Shown here piece by piece: positions 43,980 through 53,216 of a stretch of 64,000 nt of DNA. Position numbers and translations under genes: made by a program. Position 1 is the first letter of the stretch, and every line of letters starts with the position of its first letter. Origin of the DNA: Megasphaera stantonii (GTDB taxonomy: Bacteria; Bacillota; Negativicutes; Veillonellales; Megasphaeraceae); the NCBI RefSeq assembly GCF_003367905.1, contig NZ_CP029462.1:1488001-1552000 (forward strand), written 5' to 3'. The notes beneath the pieces were generated by a model. That model made no database searches. It was not told where the DNA came from and saw only the letters and a list, made by a program, of their open reading frames with translations.

Positions 43980-46900
43980 ATGAATCGAATATACAAAGTT
44001 ATATGGAGTAAAGTAAAACATCAATACGTCGTCGTATCCGAACTGGCTCATAGCTGCACGAAGAGCACGAGCAGCCGCGTTGGCCGGAGCGCCGCCGCCG
44101 TATTGGCCGCCCTGGTGCTGACGACGGGCCTCTGCGCCGCGCCCGTACAGGCCGAAGACCTGACGGACCCCTACGCCCTGCTCAACGCCCAGGTAGAAGA
44201 AACGAACAGCACCTCTTCGGATACGCTGGTCACGCTCGTACAGAGCCCCTTGGTAAAGAGCGTTGCGCCCTTGGCAAATGAAGACGAAGGGCAGCCCGGC
44301 GAAGGCGGCAGTTCTACCGTCACGACGCCGGATGGACAGCATACGATCTATAACGAAGAAGGCTTTTATGCCCATAACGGTCAGGGTACGTATAATTCCC
44401 TAACCAAAGACGGCCTGTTTGTTGGGGGTACGGATAACGGCGAAGGGCTGTATGTTGATAACGACGGTAATATCTATACTGATGGAAATGCGGAAATTGA
44501 AGGCTCCTTTTCTGCAGCCGACGGCAATGCAACGATTGCCGCAGATGGTACGACAGTAATTCGGGCCGGCGGCTCTCAGCTCGTTGTCAATGACGGAGCC
44601 GCTGGTATTACTCATGGCAATGCCATTATGGCCGTCAGCAGCAATAAAGCGGAAATGCAGGGGGGCGGCAGCTCTGTGATAGCCGATTTAAACGGCGTTA
44701 CCTTGACAGAACGGACGGGAAATACGACTGTAACGGTTAATCAAGACGGCATGACTGTTGACGGCGACTTTGCCGTAACCGGCAATACGAATTTAAAACA
44801 TACCAATGTTGACGGTGATCTGAACGTATCGGGCAGCACGCATGTTGACGGCGGCTTGACAGCAGGAAATTTACAGACAAAAGGCCAGTTGCATGCAGGA
44901 AGCGCTGTTATTGACGGGAGCGCAACCGTTGGCGGAAAACTCACGGCAGGCGATGTAAAAACGAATACAGTTGATGCGCATAACGTATCTGTCGACAATG
45001 AACTGACGGCCGGAAAAGCGACTATTGACGGCAAGCTGACAGCAGGAAGTGCAGAGATTACGAACAGCGCGACTGTCGGCGGTACTCTGACAGCAGGAGA
45101 TATCGAGACGGAAGGAACCGTCAAAGCAACGAATGCTGATATTACGAATCTGGAAGCTGGCAAAGCGACCGTTGAAGGTAAGCTGACAGCCGGAAGTGCA
45201 GACATTACCGGGGATGCAGTCGTTGGCGGTTCGTTAACAGCGGGCAGCCTTTCTACGGAAGGCAAGCTGACGGCAGGCAGCGCAGCGATTAATGGCAATG
45301 CTGACATTACCGGTACGGCGACAGTCGGCGGCTTGACGACGGAAGGCAAAGTCACGGCAAACAATGCGGAAATTACTAATTTGAAGGCTGGCAAGGCCGA
45401 TGTTGAAGGAATTGTAAGAGGCGGCAGCTTTGCGAATACGAACGATAGCTTTACTGTCGATGACCAAGGAGACGTTAAAGCTCATAATGTAACGCTTACC
45501 GGCACGCTGGGAGTAGCTGGCGCGACAACCCTTGACAGCACGCTGAGCGTTACAGGAGAAACAACTCTGACTGGCGCGTTGACAGCTAACGGCACGGCAA
45601 CATTTGCCAAAGGCGCGTCTATGGGCGGTCAGAAGATCACCAATGTAGGAGATGGAGAAGTTAGCGCGACTTCAAAAGATGCAGTAAACGGCAGCCAGTT
45701 ACAGAAAGTAGCCGATACGGTTAAGACCTATCAGGCCGGAGATGGTATTGCCATAGCTAACGGCGCTACGCAGACGCCGACTATATCGGCTAAAGCAGCT
45801 GACGGCGGAAACATCGTCGTAAACGCTGATGGCATCAGCTTAGCGAAAGACGTGAGCGGCCTGACGAGCCTCGGCACTGATGCGCTGACAGTGAATAATA
45901 ATGCAACAATCGGAGGTACCTTAGGCGTTACAGGAGAAACAACTCTGACTGGCGCGTTGAAGGCTAATGGCACGGCAACGTTTGCACAAGGCGCGTCTAT
46001 GGGCGGTCAGAAGATCACCAATGTAGGAGATGGAGAAGTTAGCGCGACTTCAAAAGATGCAGTAAACGGCAGCCAGTTACAGAAAGTAGCCGATACGGTT
46101 AAGACCTATCAGGCCGGAGATGGTATTGCCATAGCTAACGGCGCTACGCAGACGCCGACTATATCGGCTAAAGCAGCTGACGGCGGAAACATCGTCGTAA
46201 ACGCTGATGGCATCAGCTTAGCGAAAGACGTGAGCGGCCTGACGAGCCTCGGCACTGATGCGCTGACAGTGAATAATAATGCAACAATCGGAGGTACCTT
46301 AGGCGTTACAGGAGAAACAACTCTGACTGGCGCGTTGACAGCTAACGGCACGGCAACATTTGCCAAAGGCGCGTCTATGGGCGGTCAGAAGATCACCAAT
46401 GTAGGAGATGGAGAAGTTAGCGCGACTTCAAAAGATGCAGTAAACGGCAGCCAGTTACAGAAAGTAGCCGATACGGTTAAGACCTATCAGGCCGGAGATG
46501 GTATTGCCATAGCTAACGGCGCTACGCAGACGCCGACTATATCGGCTAAAGCAGCTGACGGCGGAAACATCGTCGTAAACGCTGATGGCATCAGCTTAGC
46601 GAAAGACGTGAGCGGCCTGACGAGCCTCGGCACTAATGCGCTGACAGTGAATAATAATGCAACAATCGGAGGTACCTTAGGCGTTACAGGAGAAACAACT
46701 CTGACTGGCGCGTTGACAGCTAACGGCACGGCAACATTTGCCAAAGGCGCGTCTATGGGCGGTCAGAAGATCACCAATGTAGGAGATGGAGAAGTTAGCG
46801 CGACTTCAAAAGATGCAGTAAACGGCAGCCAGTTACAGAAAGTAGCCGATACGGTTAAGACCTATCAGGCCGGAGATGGTATTGCCATAGCTAACGGCGC

Positions 46901-49900
46901 TACGCAGACGCCGACTATATCGGCTAAAGCAGCTGACGGCGGAAACATCGTCGTAAACGCTGATGGCATCAGCCTGTCGAAGACGGTCAGCGGATTGACG
47001 AGCATCGGCACGGAAACCATTACGGCTAACGGAGCAGCCAAGGTTGGCAGTCTTACGACAACAGGGGCTATCAGTGGCGGTAGCGTAACGGCAGGAACAG
47101 GACTGTTTTCTACTTCCGTGACGATTGGAAATACTGCGAGCGGTCTTAAACTTGCCGACGGAGAAATTACCGGATTAGCTACGAGCAAGATTGATGCTAG
47201 TACGGATGCCGTTAACGTAGAGTATTTGCAAGACTATGTGAGCAAAAATGGTACAGGAAAGACTTATACGGCAGGAAATGGTATAGTTATTGACGGTTCG
47301 AACGTCGTATCGGTGAAGAACGGCAACGGTATAGGATTTGACGCCAGCGGCAAGGTAGAAGTGAAAGCGGCACAGGATGGAAACATCGTTGTCGGTACTG
47401 ACGGAGTCAGCCTGTCGAAGACAGTCAGCGGATTGACGAGTCTCAGCACCGATGCGTTGGCAGTGACCAATAATGCAACCGTACGCGGCACGTTAGGCGT
47501 TACGGGAGGTATCAGCGGCGGCAGCGTGACTGCTGAAACAGGACTGTTTTCTACGTCTGTGACGATTGGAAATGCTACGAGTGGCCTTAAACTTGCTGAT
47601 GGGGAAATTACAGGATTAGTTACAAGTAAAATTGACAGTAATACAGATGCCGTCAACGTAGAATATTTAGAAGACTACGTGAGCCAAAACGGTACGGGCA
47701 AGACCTATACGGCCGGAAACGGCATCGCTATTGATAACAATAAGATTTCCGTAAAAACGGCGGCAGATGGCAATCTGGAAGTGGACAGCAACGGCGTCGC
47801 GCTAAAAGACGCCATCAGCCTGACAAGTGTGACGACGAGAGGCGCAGTAACCGTTGGCGGTACTCTGGGAGTCACAGGAGCGACGAACCTCAACAGTACG
47901 CTGAACGTAACGGGAGCAACGACGTTAGGAGCGCTGACGACGAACGGCACGGCGACTTTCAGCCAGGGAGCTTCGATGAATGGTCAGAAGATTACCCGCG
48001 TACAGGCTGGCACAGAAGGTACTGATGCAGTTAACAGGAGTCAGCTCGACGCAGTAGAAGGAAAGATTAAGACGTATACGGCTGGCGACGGCATTGATAT
48101 TACGTCTGATAAAATCTCCGTTAAATCTGCAGATAATAATATCGTAGTCGACGGAACGGGCGTATCCTTAGCAGACGACATCAGCGTGACGAGCGTTGCG
48201 ACGACGGGAGCGGCCAATGTAGGCGGTAATTTGAGCGTCGCAGGCACGACGACATTGACTGGCGCGACGACCATTAACAGCACTCTCGGCGTAACGGGAG
48301 CGGTAACGGCGGCAAGTGTGACGGCTGCCGGAGGCTTTACGATTAATGACTCTAACTCCTTGACACTCAGCGGCCTGACGATCGGCGGCACGCAGTATAT
48401 TACTTCTGCCGGTTTGAATGCTGGAAACAAGGTCATTACTGATGTAAAAGCCGGCGTAGATGACAACGATGCTGTCAACGTGAGCCAGCTTAAGGAAGTC
48501 AAAGAAGTGTCTGATTTGGCTGTTACATATACGCCTAATACCAACAAGAGTCAGGTTTATTTGCAGGGAACGAATGGAACGACTATTATGAATGTTGCGG
48601 CTGGAAATATTAGTAGTGCAGATTCTAAAGATGCTGTCAATGGCGGACAGTTGTATGCTACGAATCAGATTGTCGGTGATGGCGATTACTCGTCTAATAA
48701 TTTCTTGACAGATAGCATGAATTTAACGCAAGCTGCCAGCGCATTGGATAAGGCTATTGGCGCTAATCGGTATACTGATGGAAACATTTTAGATGTCAAT
48801 TCAGACGGGAAAACCTACACTAGCATAACCGCAGCCGTCGATACGTTGAATAGAAGTATTGGAAGTCTGACTATGACCTCGCCTGCAGCGTACTTCTCAG
48901 AAAATAGTACGTTACCTTCTGTAACATTTGGCCTGAATGAGTTAAGCAAAGCCATTGGTCCTCTGGATTTTGACGGCAGAAACTTTATCAGTAATGATGG
49001 CAATTTGTCGTCTGCCCTGGTGCAGTTAGATTCTCAAATTGGCTTGTCCTTAGAAAGCATCGGGTTCCGAAAGGATTCTACTGGCCATATTACGACATCA
49101 ATTGATTGGACGGGCTTCAACTATGCAGGAAAAACAGTTGTCGATACGCTGAAAAATTTAGATAAAAATGTGTATAATTTGGATCATCGCGTAGGCGTAT
49201 TGGAAAATGAACACGGTATCAGTTCTAATGCTATATCGGCTCTTTCCACCTTCTCCACGTCCAACATCAGCACCCTCAGTGCTCTCAGCAACATGGATAT
49301 GAGCGCAGTCAATACGCTTTCATCGTTGAGTGCTGACGACCTTGCGGCGATTTCTACGCTGTCCGAAGACGGCAGCGTTCCGGCAGCCAACAGCGATCCG
49401 AACAGCAGACCGGGCAGAGGGCCGAGCAGCGGTTCGGAAGATTCTTCGACCCACGACGGAAACACGCAGGTGATGGATCACAACTTGGCTGTAACGGGTA
49501 ATGTCAGCGTCGGCGGCACGCTGGATGTGACGGGCAAGGCTACTTTCGGCAGCGACGTCAGCGTCGGCGGCAACCTGGACGTTCAGGGCGAAACAAACAT
49601 GCACGGCACCCTCAACATGAACGACAACAAGATCACCGGCGTCACGGCAGGCGATATTTCCGCCGATTCGACGGACGCTGTTAACGGCAGCCAGCTCCAT
49701 GACGCATGGCAGCAGATCAACAGCAATACGGAAAACATCGGCATCCTCGGCAGCGCAGTCAACAAGCTGGGCGACCGCATTGAACGGGTCGGCGCAGGGG
49801 CAGCGGCGTTGGCAGCCTTGCATCCGCTGGATTTCGATCCGGACAACAAGCTGGACTTCGCGGCGGGCTTTGGTAACTACCGCGGCGCGAGCGCAGTCGC

Positions 49901-50096
49901 TGTAGGCGCTTTCTATCGGCCCAGTGAAAACGTCATGTTCAGCGTCGGCGGCGCATTCGGCGGCGGCGAAGACATGGTGAACGCCGGCGTATCCTTCAAG
50001 GTAGGCGCAGGCTCGGGCAGCGCGACGACGTCGCGGACGGCCATGGCCAAGTCGCTGAAATCCATGCAGGAAGTCGTGGCTTCCCAGGACGCCTAG
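43980..50096 (+). CDS. Giant YadA-like trimeric autotransporter adhesin
   Basis: 2038 residues from ATG 43980 (AAGGAGG upstream). Extended signal peptide (1-58, 'MNRIYKVIWSKVKHQYVVVS' then a hydrophobic core), a passenger of beta-roll repeats ('GKLTAGSADITGDAVVGG', 290-520), four 126-residue repeats (523-1000), further head/neck modules each with a 'SKDAVNGSQL'-type neck, a Ser/Leu-rich segment (about 1755-1810), a Ser/Pro linker, and the YadA anchor (about 1940-2010, 'GAFYRPSENVMFSVGGAFGGG'). Trimers display the stalk outside the cell for adhesion. The frame ends at TAG 50094-50096 where coding sequence clearly continues, so the normal tail is lost or read through. Confidence 0.93.
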   Translation: MNRIYKVIWSKVKHQYVVVSELAHSCTKSTSSRVGRSAAAVLAALVLTTGLCAAPVQAEDLTDPYALLNAQVEETNSTSSDTLVTLVQSPLVKSVAPLANEDEGQPGEGGSSTVTTPDGQHTIYNEEGFYAHNGQGTYNSLTKDGLFVGGTDNGEGLYVDNDGNIYTDGNAEIEGSFSAADGNATIAADGTTVIRAGGSQLVVNDGAAGITHGNAIMAVSSNKAEMQGGGSSVIADLNGVTLTERTGNTTVTVNQDGMTVDGDFAVTGNTNLKHTNVDGDLNVSGSTHVDGGLTAGNLQTKGQLHAGSAVIDGSATVGGKLTAGDVKTNTVDAHNVSVDNELTAGKATIDGKLTAGSAEITNSATVGGTLTAGDIETEGTVKATNADITNLEAGKATVEGKLTAGSADITGDAVVGGSLTAGSLSTEGKLTAGSAAINGNADITGTATVGGLTTEGKVTANNAEITNLKAGKADVEGIVRGGSFANTNDSFTVDDQGDVKAHNVTLTGTLGVAGATTLDSTLSVTGETTLTGALTANGTATFAKGASMGGQKITNVGDGEVSATSKDAVNGSQLQKVADTVKTYQAGDGIAIANGATQTPTISAKAADGGNIVVNADGISLAKDVSGLTSLGTDALTVNNNATIGGTLGVTGETTLTGALKANGTATFAQGASMGGQKITNVGDGEVSATSKDAVNGSQLQKVADTVKTYQAGDGIAIANGATQTPTISAKAADGGNIVVNADGISLAKDVSGLTSLGTDALTVNNNATIGGTLGVTGETTLTGALTANGTATFAKGASMGGQKITNVGDGEVSATSKDAVNGSQLQKVADTVKTYQAGDGIAIANGATQTPTISAKAADGGNIVVNADGISLAKDVSGLTSLGTNALTVNNNATIGGTLGVTGETTLTGALTANGTATFAKGASMGGQKITNVGDGEVSATSKDAVNGSQLQKVADTVKTYQAGDGIAIANGATQTPTISAKAADGGNIVVNADGISLSKTVSGLTSIGTETITANGAAKVGSLTTTGAISGGSVTAGTGLFSTSVTIGNTASGLKLADGEITGLATSKIDASTDAVNVEYLQDYVSKNGTGKTYTAGNGIVIDGSNVVSVKNGNGIGFDASGKVEVKAAQDGNIVVGTDGVSLSKTVSGLTSLSTDALAVTNNATVRGTLGVTGGISGGSVTAETGLFSTSVTIGNATSGLKLADGEITGLVTSKIDSNTDAVNVEYLEDYVSQNGTGKTYTAGNGIAIDNNKISVKTAADGNLEVDSNGVALKDAISLTSVTTRGAVTVGGTLGVTGATNLNSTLNVTGATTLGALTTNGTATFSQGASMNGQKITRVQAGTEGTDAVNRSQLDAVEGKIKTYTAGDGIDITSDKISVKSADNNIVVDGTGVSLADDISVTSVATTGAANVGGNLSVAGTTTLTGATTINSTLGVTGAVTAASVTAAGGFTINDSNSLTLSGLTIGGTQYITSAGLNAGNKVITDVKAGVDDNDAVNVSQLKEVKEVSDLAVTYTPNTNKSQVYLQGTNGTTIMNVAAGNISSADSKDAVNGGQLYATNQIVGDGDYSSNNFLTDSMNLTQAASALDKAIGANRYTDGNILDVNSDGKTYTSITAAVDTLNRSIGSLTMTSPAAYFSENSTLPSVTFGLNELSKAIGPLDFDGRNFISNDGNLSSALVQLDSQIGLSLESIGFRKDSTGHITTSIDWTGFNYAGKTVVDTLKNLDKNVYNLDHRVGVLENEHGISSNAISALSTFSTSNISTLSALSNMDMSAVNTLSSLSADDLAAISTLSEDGSVPAANSDPNSRPGRGPSSGSEDSSTHDGNTQVMDHNLAVTGNVSVGGTLDVTGKATFGSDVSVGGNLDVQGETNMHGTLNMNDNKITGVTAGDISADSTDAVNGSQLHDAWQQINSNTENIGILGSAVNKLGDRIERVGAGAAALAALHPLDFDPDNKLDFAAGFGNYRGASAVAVGAFYRPSENVMFSVGGAFGGGEDMVNAGVSFKVGAGSGSATTSRTAMAKSLKSMQEVVASQDA
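45547..46975 (+). repeat. Four tandem 378-bp repeats in the adhesin
   Basis: The block starting at about 45547 recurs at 45925, 46303 and 46681 (the last one about 295 bases long). The copies differ at only a few bases. Each encodes 126 residues, including one 'SKDAVNGSQL' neck. Identity at the DNA level shows recent expansion or gene conversion, so copy number may vary between cells. Confidence 0.92.
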
Positions 50097-50216
50097 CTGG
50101 CGCAGCAGCGCGAACAGATCGACAAGCTGACGGCGATGGTCGAGCTCCTGATGGAACAAAACGGCCAGGCGCAGCCGAAGGACGGCGACGCCCAGGCAGC
50201 GCAGCCGCAGCAGTAA
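50097..50216 (+). other. Adhesin coiled-coil tail after the in-frame TAG
   Basis: The adhesin frame continues for 39 codons to TAA 50214-50216: 'LAQQREQIDKLTAMVELLMEQ', a heptad coiled coil, then a Gln/Ala/Pro end. The TAG replaces what would be CAG ('SQDAQLAQQ'). The decayed adhesin at 60857 has a similar coiled tail after its barrel, so this tail is a normal part of the protein. Confidence 0.85.
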
Positions 50217-50262
50217 GATTTTTTGGGCAGCCGCGACAGGCTGACCGAAGGCAAGAGAATAC

Positions 50263-50296
50263 GGGTCGGGGGATGTCCTCCGGCCCGTTTTTTCTG
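50263..50296 (+). terminator. Intrinsic terminator of the adhesin gene
   Basis: ACGGGtCGGgGGA and TCCtCCGgCCCGT, then six T. It lies after the TAA, not after the TAG. Confidence 0.85.
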
Positions 50297-50463
50297 GGCA
50301 AAAATACTTTTTGAAATATAAAAAGTTCAGAAAATATAAGGAATATACCTGTATAGTATTTAATCTTTTCGATATCCTGGCCTTTGTTTTGTATGTATGC
50401 TAAGAATTTCCTTCTGTTTCTTTCTATTTCTTTTCGGATTTTTGCAGAAATTCAGATTTTTAA

Positions 50464-50501
50464 GGAAATAAATATATTTCTTGATGTCCCATATACAGTA
50501 G
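50464..50501 (+). promoter_or_regulatory. Bipartite upstream motif, copy 2
   Basis: GGAAATAAAT (50464-50473), 11 bases, TGTCCCATATACAGTAG (50485-50501), identical in both blocks and spacing to copy 1 and placed 76 bases before the DUF1659 start. Confidence 0.6.
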
Positions 50502-50576
50502 AGGGGCGAGCAGGAAGGACGGCGCGCCTCACCGGAAGTATACGTATCCTAAGTGAAGGGAAAGGAGGAAGGACCG

Positions 50577-50792
50577 ATGGCAGAACGTACGCCTGTTTCC
50601 AGCAAGCTGAAGCTGACCGTGTCGTATCAGGACGGCAGCGGCGCGCAGAAGACCCGTCAGGTCACGTTGGCTCATTTGAAATCCGGCGCAGAGCCGGCCA
50701 ATATCGTCGACGTCGTGACGGCTCTCGGCACGCTGCAGGACGACCCGTTTACGGCGATCCGCGAAGTGGTGGAACACGAGATTTCGGCCTAA
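50577..50792 (+). CDS. DUF1659 family protein
   Basis: 71 residues from ATG 50577 (AAAGGAGGAAGG upstream). Beta-strand protein with 'KLKLTVSYQDGSGAQKTRQVTLAHLKSGA' (in part). The family is short, of unknown function, and in Firmicutes occurs with DUF2922 and often with a sigma factor or amidase, as seen here. Confidence 0.88.
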   Translation: MAERTPVSSKLKLTVSYQDGSGAQKTRQVTLAHLKSGAEPANIVDVVTALGTLQDDPFTAIREVVEHEISA

Positions 50793-50827
50793 GGGCCCGA
50801 CTATACTAGGGAAAGGAGGTACCGGCT

Positions 50828-51055
50828 ATGGCTGTGACGAAAACGAGAACGCTCCAGCTCGAATTTCTCGACGGGGGCGGCAACAGCGTCGTCTACTCCC
50901 TGAAGGACCCGAAAGAGGGCCTGGACAAGGCGACGGTCGAAGCGGCGGCCCAGACGATCGTCGAGAAGAAGGTCTTCGCGACGGCTGACGGCGACCTGGC
51001 GTCGCTGAAGCAGGGCCAGATCGTGACCCGCAGCGTCGAGACGATCGACGAGTAA
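50828..51055 (+). CDS. DUF2922 family protein
   Basis: 75 residues, AAAGGAGG upstream. 'LQLEFLDGGGNSVVYSLKDPKEGLDKATVEAA' (in part) matches the DUF2922 pattern. Paired with DUF1659, function unknown. A GC-rich hairpin (51067-51113) separates it from the sigma gene; no YvrJ-type peptide was found between them. Confidence 0.88.
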   Translation: MAVTKTRTLQLEFLDGGGNSVVYSLKDPKEGLDKATVEAAAQTIVEKKVFATADGDLASLKQGQIVTRSVETIDE

Positions 51056-51142
51056 AAAAACGCGCCGGGCGGCATGTCTCGGGCCCAAGGCCTGAGGCCG
51101 CCTGCCGGCGCATATTATGTGAATAGATTGGAGGAGTTCGAA

Positions 51143-51739
51143 ATGACCGAAGCGCTGCGGCCTTGGATTCGCGAGGCCCAGAACGGCAGCACCGAGGCTG
51201 TCGAATTTATTTTAGAGCAGTTTCACCCCCTCATCTGCAAGCATTCGCGGAAGAACCGCCATCACTACGACTCGATGGACGAGGCCCGCTCGACGGCCCA
51301 TTTGGCGATTATCGACTGCATCCACGCCTTTGACCTGAACAGCGATGAGGACGCGTCGCGGGCTTTCAACCGCACGATTCAGAGCTGGTTTCGCCGGGAA
51401 AGCCGCCAGAACCAGGTGTACTGGGCGAGGGTGGAGAAGAATATTGCCGGTGAGGACGAGGCCACGGATTTGCCGCCTATTATCGACGAGCTGGCGCCGG
51501 ACCCGCATCACTACATGGACTTCGTCGGCTTGCGGGACGCCCTGGAGCTGCACCTGAGCCGCCTCAGCGAACGGGAACGGCGGTTTTTGCATCTGCGCTA
51601 CGCCGCCGATATGACGCTGGCAGCCATCGCCGCCCTGCACGGCTTGTCGGCCTCGCAGGTCTGCAAGGTCATCAAGGGGGCGGAACATAAATTAAAATCG
51701 GCCATGACGGCCCAGGAATACAAGGATATTTCGCCATGA
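51143..51739 (+). CDS. Sigma-70 family alternative sigma factor
   Basis: 198 residues from ATG 51143 (GGAGGAG upstream). Region 2-like part at 1-95 ('LEQFHPLICKHSRKNRHHYDSMDEARSTAHLAIIDCIHAF', in part, for -10 recognition) and region 4 helix-turn-helix at about 140-185 ('LSERERRFLHLRYAADMTLAAIAALHGLSASQVCKVIKGAE', in part). It resembles the small phage/competence-like sigma factors more than extracytoplasmic-function ones. No anti-sigma gene follows. It may read the bipartite motif upstream of its own locus. Confidence 0.82.
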   Translation: MTEALRPWIREAQNGSTEAVEFILEQFHPLICKHSRKNRHHYDSMDEARSTAHLAIIDCIHAFDLNSDEDASRAFNRTIQSWFRRESRQNQVYWARVEKNIAGEDEATDLPPIIDELAPDPHHYMDFVGLRDALELHLSRLSERERRFLHLRYAADMTLAAIAALHGLSASQVCKVIKGAEHKLKSAMTAQEYKDISP

Positions 51740-51870
51740 CAGCTGTGCCGGATGATGCGGACTCGTGCGTCCGGCATCAGTGCGAACGTGGCGAAGACGG
51801 GGGAGCTGAGAGGCTCTTTTTTTTGTGCCTGGAACAGGGGGGAGGTGCCGTTTTTGGCATAGGTCATTTG

Positions 51871-51900
51871 TTGCCGAATCGTACATATGTTTAGTATACT
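51871..51900 (+). promoter_or_regulatory. Promoter of Rpn nuclease 2
   Basis: TTGCCG, 18 bases, TATACT, homologous to the promoter of Rpn nuclease 1. Confidence 0.55.
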
Positions 51901-51922
51901 ATAAGTAGAAGGCGGCGAGGCC

Positions 51923-52756
51923 GTGAAGCGAATCAAGGACTGGGAAGAACTGACGATACAGGACAATTTCCTGTTTTTAAAGGTCATGCAGAATAAAAGG
52001 CTGTGCCAACATCTGATTGAGAAAATACTGCAAATCAAGATCGTCGAGATTACCTACCCTGACACGGAAAAGAGCATCGACGTCCGCTGGGACAGCAAGA
52101 GCGTTCGCCTCGACGTATACGTCAAGGACGAAACGGGCCGGGTCTACGACATCGAAATGCAGTGCGAAAACGAAGCGAACAACGGCCTGGCCAAACGGAC
52201 GCGGTATTATCAGGGAATGATCGACATGGAGCTCTTGAATAAAGGCGACGTATATGATAACTTAAAGCCATCGTATATTATATTTATTTGTACCTTCGAC
52301 GCCTTTGCCAAGGGCCGGCCCATGTATACCTTTCGGAACCGCTGCGTAGAAGAAGAGGGCCTGGAGCTGAACGACGAGGCGACGAAGATATTCCTGAACA
52401 GCAAAGGCGACAGCGAGGCCTTGGACCCGGATATACGGGCGTTCCTGCGGTACGTCGATGGAAAAGCGGCGGAGGGGGCCTTTGTGCAGGCCTTGGATAC
52501 GGAAGTGAAAGCTATCAAGCAGCATAAAGAAACGAGGCGAGAATATATGACGTTGGCGATGGAGTTAAAGAGACAAAGACAATTCGGCCGAGAAGAGGGC
52601 CGAGAAGAGGGGCGAGAAGAAGGGCGGAAAGAAGAACGGTTAAAAATGATACTAGCGATGCTGCAAGATGGCGTTGCTAAAGAAACGATAGCAAAGTATG
52701 CGAAGGTTTCAGTAGATTATATTACAGAATTAGGGAAAAAGAATCATTTACTATAA
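51923..52756 (+). CDS. Rpn family PD-(D/E)XK nuclease 2
   Basis: 277 residues from GTG 51923. Paralogue of the 41979 gene, with the same nuclease residues (D64, E78-x-Q80) and the same internal ATG at residue 209 preceded by GAGG. The variable C-terminus has 'REEGREEGREEGR' in place of the glycine/alanine repeat. The gene is followed by orphan copies of its own C-terminal segment (52793-53800). Confidence 0.88.
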   Translation: MKRIKDWEELTIQDNFLFLKVMQNKRLCQHLIEKILQIKIVEITYPDTEKSIDVRWDSKSVRLDVYVKDETGRVYDIEMQCENEANNGLAKRTRYYQGMIDMELLNKGDVYDNLKPSYIIFICTFDAFAKGRPMYTFRNRCVEEEGLELNDEATKIFLNSKGDSEALDPDIRAFLRYVDGKAAEGAFVQALDTEVKAIKQHKETRREYMTLAMELKRQRQFGREEGREEGREEGRKEERLKMILAMLQDGVAKETIAKYAKVSVDYITELGKKNHLL

Positions 52757-52792
52757 TTTGAACAAGGCGTCTGCAGGAGTAGGCGCCTTGTT

Positions 52793-53173
52793 TTGCAAGA
52801 TGAAGTTAGGGGGGCTGTGAAAGTGACAGCGAGGCGTTGGACCCGGATATACGGGCGTTCCTGCGGTACGTCGATGGAAAAGCGGCCGAAGGGGGCGTTT
52901 GTGCAGGCCTTGGATACGGAAGTGAAAGCTATCAAGCAGCATAAGGAAACGAGGCGAGAATATATGACGTTGGCGATGGAGTTAAAGAGACAAAGACAAT
53001 TCGGCCGAGAAGAAGGCCGAGAAGAGGGGCGAGAAGAAGGGCGGCAAGAAGAACGGTTAAAAATGATACTAGCGATGCTGCGGAAGGGATTTTCCGTAGA
53101 GAGCATTGCAGAATGTGCGCAAACCTCGGTAGAATATATCATGGAATTAGGAAAAAAGAATCATTTGTTGTAA
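52793..53173 (+). CDS. Orphan Rpn C-terminal cassette 1
   Basis: The open frame runs from TTG 52793, but similarity to nuclease 2 starts at about 52826 and an extra G near 52890 puts its first 20 codons out of frame. The sound part is the product from ATG 52964 (GAGG 9 bases upstream): 69 residues, the same length as the internal product of nuclease 2, nearly identical up to 'ERLKMILAML' and then different ('RKGFSVESIAECAQTSVEYI'). It could be a free antitoxin or a donor for recombination. Confidence 0.55.
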   Translation: MQDEVRGAVKVTARRWTRIYGRSCGTSMEKRPKGAFVQALDTEVKAIKQHKETRREYMTLAMELKRQRQFGREEGREEGREEGRQEERLKMILAMLRKGFSVESIAECAQTSVEYIMELGKKNHLL

Positions 53174-53216
53174 TCTGAGTAAGGCATTTGCGGAAGCGGG
53201 TGCCTTATTTCATGAG

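Noticed and set aside
45547-46975. Regular repeats as a CRISPR array
   Set aside because: The 378-bp period and continuous coding frame show protein repeats; no short repeats with unique spacers and no cas genes were seen in the window.
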